The notes under the pieces were generated by a model, which worked only from the letters and a program-made list of their open reading frames with translations, searched no databases and had not been told where the DNA came from. A program made the translations under genes and the position numbers. Shown here piece after piece: positions 57,790-64,000 of a stretch of DNA of 64,000 nt. This DNA comes from Oxytricha trifallax (lineage: Eukaryota; Ciliophora; Spirotrichea; Sporadotrichida; Oxytrichidae). How positions within the stretch are numbered: the stretch's first letter is position 1; each line of letters begins with the position of its first letter. Location: NCBI GenBank assembly GCA_000711775.1, contig ARYC01000724.1, positions 1 to 64,000 of the forward strand, written 5' to 3'.

Positions 57790-57910
57790 GAGGTGCACCT
57801 AATTAAGTACGTAGTGCTTGAGGAGGTATTTTGTGATTTTATGATTAAAATTAGGGTGCTCCTAATTAAGTACTAGCTTTTTAGGAGCTGCTCCTAATTA
57901 AGTACGTACA
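57790..57910. promoter_or_regulatory. CCTAATTAAGTAC iterons between divergent TBE-D genes
   Basis: CCTAATTAAGTAC occurs at 57798, 57861 and 57893 in the same orientation, between the starts of the 57 kDa (minus) and 22 kDa (plus) genes. Matching repeats occur in TBE-C at 21182 and 21274. Confidence 0.5.
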
Positions 57911-58116
57911 AATTTAAATTTAAAAATATGGAACTATAACAGTAGAAATTGATATCTATCTCTCAAGTTTGAAACCAGATCTCAAAACCTTCTCCATATC
58001 CTTCTTAGAGGTTGACTTCCAATATGATGCCCATATTAATAGTAAGTTTTACAGAGGTATATAATTGAAATCAATAAACTTAAATTTGAATATCATTTCT
58101 TAGATCTGTAAACAAG

Positions 58117-58895
58117 ATGGAGTCAATTAATGATGCAATGAAAAGAGTGCAAGCACAAGAATTGATTCAAAGATTTAGAAGCAAGGAGGATTTGCACCGC
58201 TACCTGGTGCAGCAAGGTAATGAACTCATAGTGGCTAATCTTTATTATGTAGTTGGTTTGTTCCAGCCAACGATGGAAGGTACTAAAATTTCATTTTTAA
58301 GAGCCATACTCTGCGAAAGCATTGAAAACTTAAGATGTAAAGTTTGCAGAGATCCCAAACTATCCAGAAATCTCTGTGACTAACTTATATGATGATGCAA
58401 TGAATGACCCAGAGATTTCCCTGTACCTGCCTACTAAGAAGCAGTTGTCAAATAAACTACCTGAAAGAAACTATTTCTTTGGCATTCTTGCAACAATTAA
58501 AGGTGATTACTTGAAAGAAATTATTCAAGAATCTCATAAGAAAAGGAACAGCATCTCTTCAGAAGATAAGGACAACAAGTGATCAAGATAAGTGAGAGCT
58601 GGCTATCAGAGCTGCAGAAGCACCCTTATATTTCAAGTAAGATTTGTAGGTTAACTCTTTAGAAAAATCTGGAACTGGCATACTCTTGATGAAGGAATAG
58701 AGCAAGCTTCACAGAGAGAGAAAGTCGCAGACAAAATATGAAGTTAGCAAGAGACTTTATTCAAATATTTAGCCGCCAGAGTCAAAGAATATAGATGCTG
58801 GAGCTGGCAGCAAGAGAAGAAACCTAGGAGGAGGGAAGCAAGAAGTAGAAGAAAAGAAAGAGAAACCAGCTCTCACGAAAGAGTTTTAAATGTGA
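58117..58895 (+). pseudogene. TBE-D 22 kDa protein, one-base insertion
   Basis: ATG 58117 (MESINDAMKRVQAQELIQRF), later DLHRYLVQQGNELIVANLYY, PTMEGTKISFLRAILCESIE. Compared with TBE-C there is one extra base near 58357 (ccaaactatcc against ccaaacatcc). After it the frame continues MNDPEISLYLPTKKQLSNKL, GILATIKGDYLKEII and the basic tail KRRNLGGGKQEVEEKKEK to TGA 58893-58895; another frame change lies near 58600-58690. A near-intact representative of the family shared with the 7.7-kb element. Confidence 0.8.
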
Positions 58896-58904
58896 CTTAT
58901 ATAT

Positions 58905-59966
58905 TCATTAACTTAACTACAAAACTTATTAATATACATTCACTCTCCCTTCTTCAGCACACTTTTATGCCAACTAATTATCAACTCTCTTAGCTGAACT
59001 TCTTATAAAATCGACTGTATCAATAGGTAGGTCATACAACAGGTGGTATAGCAGCAGTTTCTTATAATGACCTTTTAGTATACCCCAGTAGAACTCAATT
59101 CCATTAAACTATGGACTGTAAGGTACGTTGAACACTGGCGTTATTCTAAGTTGTTCATAACTCTTCCTTGTATCTTTTGTCTTATGAACTGAAAGATTAT
59201 CAACAAACAGTATAATCTCTTATTCAGGGTACTTCTTCTCAGCTGCTCTAAGAACTTAATATACTGCTCTGTCTTAATAGAGCGAGGACGAATAACACAA
59301 GTTTCTAAACCAGCATCCTCGCTAATACCTCCAAGAATTGCCATTGTTTATACCTTGACTTTCTAGTCATATACTTCTATATACTATGCCTCTTATACCA
59401 AGACTTCTAGATGAAAATGTTGAAGGTAAAAACAGCCTCGTCAGCATGAATAAACTTAATATTATTTTATTAGGCTCTCTGAATTTAATTATAAATATAA
59501 TTTAAGTTGTTGTTGTAAAATGGCAGAGTGAAATCAATTACTCTCTTGATACGATTTACACCTTTAAAAGAGATACCGTTTCGTTTATAAATGTTTGCAA
59601 CAGACTATGCAGAGATCTTCAACTCAGGAAACTGGCGGTGAAACATAATAGCTCGTTAGTCGAGAGAGAAGTGAGCCAAATACTTAAAGTTTTTTCATTA
59701 ATAAGATAGCCAATATGCTTCTAAAGAAACTTTGACTTCCTCTTAGGCTAAGAATTCAGCTATTATTGCTTTAATTACACAGCTTTCAAGCAGTGAGAGC
59801 GAACAGTTGATGGACTACGCTTTAAGAGCATTGCAATAGACTTATAGTTCAGTAGTGGTTTGACTTATTCACTATACATATCACATCCATAATGCAGTTT
59901 AAACTTTAAATCCATATGCTCTTCATCATAAATAGACTTCAAAAGCTTGCTATTTTTGTCTCGCAT
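58905..59966 (-). pseudogene. TBE-D 42 kDa DDE transposase, few frameshifts
   Basis: ATG ending 59966 (MRDKNSKLLKSIYDEEHMDL), TGA 58905-58907; about 354 codons, matching 42 kDa. RSPSTVRSHCLKAV looks like a helix-turn-helix. The catalytic triad is complete: FIHADEAVF, LFVDNLSVHKTK, VPYSPQFNGIEFYWG. About three single-base frame changes (near 59700, 59380 and 59240) compared with TBE-C. Converges on the 22 kDa gene, with about 10 bp between the stops. Confidence 0.85.
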
Positions 59967-60283
59967 TTAATTAATAACCCAACCCCTAACAAATTCCCTA
60001 CAAATCAAAGCACTTATAAACCTCATTCAGGGGTTTTGGGGTTTTGAATGGACTAAATTGTAAGTTGAATAGGAGAAATCAAGTTTAGAAAGTTGCCTCA
60101 TAATGCTAAAGTACTGTTTGAGTGAATAGTAAAAATAAAACACCTCTAATACATTCTAATCTAATCTACATAACATTTAAACCCTAATCCCCTACATAAA
60201 CTCTATTAAAACCCTAATATAGTATGCACTATTAGTCTACTTTTATCAATAAAAAACTCAACAAACAACTTCAGGGTTTTTGA

Positions 60284-60696
60284 ATGAATTCAAAAATTTT
60301 AGGAAATATACTTAAATATATTTTTTATTAATTATATAAGTGGAAGTTAAAGTTCACCAATTTAAACGATCTTGATATCATTCGACTCTTATATAAGAAT
60401 CAGCTCGACTTTACTTTTAGCGGTAATATTTTTTTTCATCTTAGGAGTAAGATCACTTGATTTTTATTTTGAGTGTAAAATTAAACTAATTTAGAGGAGT
60501 ACATAATAAAAATCAAGTGATCTTACTCCTAAGATGAAAAAAATATTACCGCTAAAAGTAAAGTCGAGCTGATTCTTATATAAGAGTCGAATGATATCAA
60601 GATCGTTTAAATTGGTGAACTTTAACTTCCACTTATATAATTAATAAAAAATGTATTTAAGTATATTTCCTAAAATTTTTGAATGCATTACTACAA
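60284..60696. mobile_element. TA-type MITE, copy 7, left tip missing
   Basis: A near-perfect palindrome; right tip ...ACTACAA at 60696. It starts directly at the end of the variant TBE, and the first about 10 bp of the left tip are absent. Internal agctcgactttacttttagc mirrored at 60550-60575. Confidence 0.75.
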
Positions 60697-60962
60697 TAAC
60701 ATAAAATATTAAAAAATCTATGTGGAATATATTTGCAATTTTATTTTAAATTCATTGTATTAGCGTATCTATAATAAACTATTACTTGCAACTTCCTTGA
60801 TTATGTTGCTTATGTGCGGCATTTAAAAAGTCTTTCAGTTTAAATAATAAAAATATAATTATCAAGGGTAGTATTTAAATTTTCCATATTATAACTATTT
60901 TTACTGATAAATATAGTAAATATTAAATTTTAATTTTTCCTAATTTTTGAATGTATTTAATA

Positions 60963-61767
60963 TTTTAGGAATACATTGATTTGGGAAATTAAATAATAAT
61001 CAATAAATTAAAATATTTATATAGTGGCAGTTAACTATATTGAATCATTAACAATATATTAATTGCTAGAAAATTCAAAATTTGCTAGACTTTAAATTGG
61101 AGGTACTCATCTTTCGTATTCCTGAATCGAGATAACTTAACTTTAATATTCAGACTATAAGCAACTAAACAAATTACCTAAAATTATAGTCAAGTTATCT
61201 AACTTCTGGAATCAGATAAAATGTACCACAATATTGTAGAAATACATTTGAATTTGTAAAATTAATTATAAATAAATTAATAATAAATCAAAATCGTGGC
61301 AGTTAAAGTTGGCCAATTTAAACGATCTAGGGCTCATTCGATAGAGAATTCAAAATTAACTGGACTTTAATATTGGCGGTACTATTTTATCGCATCCCTG
61401 GAGCGAGATAACTCCACTTTAATGTGAGGGTATAATTTAATGAATTTAGAGAAGTTTAATTAAAGTCAAGTTATCTCGCTCCAGGGATGCGATAAAATAG
61501 TAACGCAAATAATAAAGTCCAGCTAATTTTGAATTCTCTATCAAATGAGCCCTAGATCGTTTAAATTGGCCAACTTTAACTGCCACGATTTTGATTTATT
61601 ATTAATTTATTTATAATTAATTTTACAAATTCAAAAGTATTTCTACAATAGTAAAGTCCATCAAAATTTAAATTCTCTATTGAGCAAGTAGCATTTTTAG
61701 GGATGCTAGATAGTTAATTGCTACTATTTAATTATATTAACTATATTTTCTCAAATCATTTGTACAA
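60963..61767. mobile_element. TA-type MITE, copy 8, old, split by copy 9
   Basis: Left tip TTTTAGGAATACATTGATTT, right tip ...TTTGTACAA. Both halves (60963-61233 and 61649-61767) carry family marks; the younger copy sits between them at a TA. Confidence 0.75.
61234..61648. mobile_element. TA-flanked MITE, copy 9, nested in copy 8
   Basis: Tips TTGTAGAAATACATTTGAAT and inverted ...TTTCTACAA; TA at 61232-61233 and 61649-61650. Palindromic interior. 415 bp. Confidence 0.9.
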
Positions 61768-61870
61768 TATTATGGAATGTAGATCATTTTTTTTAATAAT
61801 AATTTTTTTAATTATGATTTTTTTAATTTAATTCTTCTAAAACTAATTATTATAATAATATTGTCAAATT

Positions 61871-62852
61871 ACATTTGATATCAAAATGGAATAATTTAAA
61901 ACCAAAGGACCAATATCATAATTTATAACAATCATGTTTTTTATGTTCGATAAATTGAATTTATGTAGATTTTAATTAATAATTATCAAATTTTACAATT
62001 AATTCCTGTATATAATGTCAATTGTTTAATTTCGAAAATTGTACAAAAAATGTAAATAGGATTCGGGTTTTATGATTATATAAAACATTGTTATAAAATA
62101 ACCCGATTAAAGTCTACCGAAGATGTGATGTATATGTGTTTTTAGTTTTGATTAATAATTAAGCGCTGTTTTCAAATGTCTAAGCTGCGAAATCTGAACC
62201 ACTGTGTCTCCCTCATTTTGAAAATCCTCAATGGCTTTATCGCTTGCATTTTAGAGAGTGGTGGAACGTATCGTCCATGATCTTGATCGTCCGCACAATT
62301 AGTTTTTTTTGTTTTGCTTGCAACAATAAATTATTAGCAATAGATATTCCGCATGTCACAGTATTATAATCTTCCAATCTCAAATATAGGAGTTCTGTAA
62401 GTTATAGCAGGGGCTCTGCTCTAATTGTGCGGACGTTCAAGATCATGGACGATACGTTCCACCACTCTCTAAAATGCAAGCGATAAAGCCATTGAGGATT
62501 TTCAAAATGAGGGAGACACAGTGGTTCAGATTTCGCAGCTTAGACATTTGAAAACAGCGCTTAATTATTAATCAAAACTAAAAACACATATACATCACAT
62601 CTTCGGTAGACTTTAATCGGGTTATTTTATAACAATGTTTTATATAATCATAAAACCCGAATCCTATTTACATTTTTTGTACAATTTTCGAAATTAAACA
62701 ATTGACATTATATACAGGAATTAATTGTAAAATTTGATAATTATTAATTAAAATCTACATAAATTCAATTTATCGAACATAAAAAACATGATTGTTATAA
62801 ATTATGATATTGATCCTTTGGTTTTAAATTATTCCATTTTGATATCAAATGT
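61871..62852. repeat. 982-bp near-perfect palindrome with coding-like arms
   Basis: Arms 61871-62302 and 62421-62852 (432 bp each) with very few mismatches around a 118-bp loop. The inner 130 bp of the arms are GC-richer. Read plus from 62440 (or minus from the left arm) they give an open frame ASDKAIEDFQNEGDTVVQIS, QLRHLKTALNYQSK, ciliate code. No target duplication recognised. Confidence 0.85.
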
Positions 62853-63830
62853 ATTTTAATAAGAATTATTTATATAGTAACCATTTTTAAAAATAACTCA
62901 AATCAATTTATGAACAAATAAATAAATGTTTTTGGATGGTAAAGAGGTACTCTTTGATTTTAATTTATTTTTCATTTATAATTTAATTTTTATTAATTAG
63001 TTTATGATTTTCTGGAAGTCATTATATTCATAAATGTTTTAAGCAAAGTCATGAATGACAGCTGCATTATTGATTAATTAATTCATTTTATTAAATAAAG
63101 TAAATAAATTAAACATTTTTTAAGGATATATATATTTAGCCAATTATCTTTTTGGTAATGGTTATTTAATTCAAATTAATGTTTTAAAAGGTTGATTCTT
63201 GGATTATTTTATATATTATAATTAATTAATGCTACACAGAAATTTATTCTGGGGCTTATGCCAACCATAAAATAAAATTAGACAGTTTCATTCTTTGATT
63301 TTTGGAATCAAACTCAATTTGTTTAAGGAATTTAATCCAAATATGAACAAAATAGCTTCAGCACCGTGCTCAAGCTAATAGTTATTGAATGTAGCTATCG
63401 CATGTATTATAAATCATATAAATGGAAAACAATAGATTTATTTTATTTTTATTACAAATTTTTAATAACGGACTAACTATTTTTAGAAGTTAGAAAGAGT
63501 CATACTTTCAAACCACGTTATAGTTATGACAATAATGTAATTATATTGATAAATTAACTTTGATCTAACCTAATCTATTATAAATATATTAATTAATTTT
63601 ATTCGCTTTCACACAAATTTTATTCAAAACTACAATAATATTTATAAAACTATGATATAAATTTAAATTAATAAGATCAGGATGATCCTTTAGAACATTT
63701 AATATTGATAAAGTATCAAACAAAACGGTAAAATAAAATAATTTTAAAAAGCAAATATATTCTTTATTATTTTAACTGTAATGTATTAGTAACTAACTAG
63801 TTTTAATCATAAATCATAAATTTAATAAAT
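62853..63830. other. AT-rich DNA upstream of a gene start
   Basis: No coding sequence or element end. Serves as 5' flank of the ATG at 63831. Confidence 0.4.
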
Positions 63831-64000
63831 GGAGTGGAACGAAGTCAAGGCAAAGCCTAAGAATCAAAAGAAACCAAAGCGAGATAACGACGACATCTCC
63901 TACGGTGTGCTTCAGGAAATCATTTGAAAACGGTCCAGATAAACAGACTGGCGCTGCTCATGACATTTAATATACAAATAAGCTAGCTAGTGCCATCGCA
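63831..64000 (+). CDS. 5' end of an unidentified gene, runs off the window
   Basis: ATG 63831: MEWNEVKAKPKNQKKPKRDN, DDISYGVLQEII, then TGA in this frame (63925-63927). The neighbouring frame continues FENGPDKQTGAAHDIQYTNK, LASAIA to the window end. Lys/Pro-rich start with raised GC content. The join between the frames could be a missing MDS junction, a scrambled segment or an indel. Only weakly reminiscent of small nuclear helix-turn-helix cofactors; no family claimed. Confidence 0.5.

Larger units (their letters stand above)
55642..60046. mobile_element. TBE transposon TBE-D, nearly complete
   Basis: Tips CAAAACCCCCAAAACCCC (55642) and GGGGTTTTGGGGTTTTG (60046). Flanks are ATT and AAT, not a direct duplication. 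57 kDa (minus), 22 kDa (plus), transposase (minus), same order as TBE-B. Contains a 369-bp insert at 56178. The best-preserved TBE of the window. Confidence 0.9.
55110..60282. mobile_element. Variant TBE (TBE-E), internally deleted, host of TBE-D
   Basis: Tips CAAAACCCCTGAAGTTGTTT (55110) and inverted ...AACTTCAGGGTTTTTG (60282). The terminal repeats are about 110 bp and continue gattgataaaagtagacta, unlike the other TBEs here. A transposase N-terminal part is on the left (about 55260-55640: FSLTQRAVMFHRQFPDLQIS, KNGISYKTVNRI). Right of TBE-D only about 130 bp plus the tip remain. The sequence does not continue across TBE-D, so a deletion accompanied or followed that insertion. Confidence 0.75.
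54873..60912. repeat. About 200-bp inverted repeats flanking a nest of elements
   Basis: 54873-55071 is repeated inverted at 60719-60912 (shared marks: gccgcacataagcaacataa, tggaatatatttgcaatttt). Everything between is other elements: variant TBE (55110-60282) and a MITE (60284-60696). The arms are either the ends of a large element or of a fold-back whose loop was filled by insertions. Confidence 0.8.

Noticed and set aside
1-64000. CRISPR arrays, bacterial operons, rRNA or tRNA genes
   Set aside because: No spaced direct-repeat array, no ribosome-binding-site/operon pattern, and no rRNA or tRNA sequence recognised; the code and IES structure are ciliate.

Overview
The window reads as germline (micronuclear) DNA of a hypotrich/spirotrich ciliate close to Oxytricha (Sterkiella). 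Three things show this. (1) Real coding segments are continuous only when TAA and TAG are read as Gln and TGA is the sole stop. (2) Several elements end in C4A4/G4T4 telomere-like repeats and carry the three genes of the telomere-bearing element (TBE) transposons: a DDE transposase, a '22 kDa' protein, and a '57 kDa' C2H2 zinc-finger/kinase protein. (3) Coding segments (MDSs) are split by AT-rich internal eliminated sequences (IESs). These are bounded by short direct repeats (pointers), and removing one repeat copy plus the intervening DNA restores the protein frame.

Layout. 1-1440: right part of a TBE. 1441-10560: AT-rich DNA with a decayed TBE, TA-flanked MITEs, fold-back elements and a GC-rich island inside an inverted repeat. 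10560-45000, minus strand: MDSs of a very large gene whose best recognised part (10560-15720) is the double-AAA core of an RNF213/mysterin-family protein. Its 5' direction is toward higher coordinates. TBE-B (15844-25526) sits in this locus and itself contains TBE-C (19042-23068) and a retroposon-like insert (23292-24872). Further MDS clusters lie at 27.1-29.5, 31.4-31.7, 33.6-34.0, 34.9-37.7, 38.2-39.8, 41.4-42.2 and 44.4-44.7 kb, separated by fold-back elements, MITEs, a gene-fragment-carrying inverted repeat (31711-32788) and a deletion-derived TBE (43136-44334). 45190-46002: a damaged gene with a signal peptide.

46520-54211: a 7.7-kb transposon with about 170-bp terminal inverted repeats and TA target duplications. 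It encodes a small membrane protein, a Tc1/IS630-type DDE transposase, a homologue of the TBE 22 kDa protein, a superfamily-2 helicase and small ORFs. I know of no described element with this gene set and regard it as the most likely undescribed system here. The TA-flanked MITEs share end motifs with it.

54377-61767: a deep nest of elements (MITE, long inverted repeat, variant TBE, TBE-D, and a 369-bp element with an intron-bearing coding piece). 61871-62852: a near-perfect palindrome with coding-like arms. 63831-64000: start of an unidentified gene running off the window.

Limits: reading was by eye. MDS edges not tied to a pointer are approximate, and family calls rest on motif recognition, not on a search.
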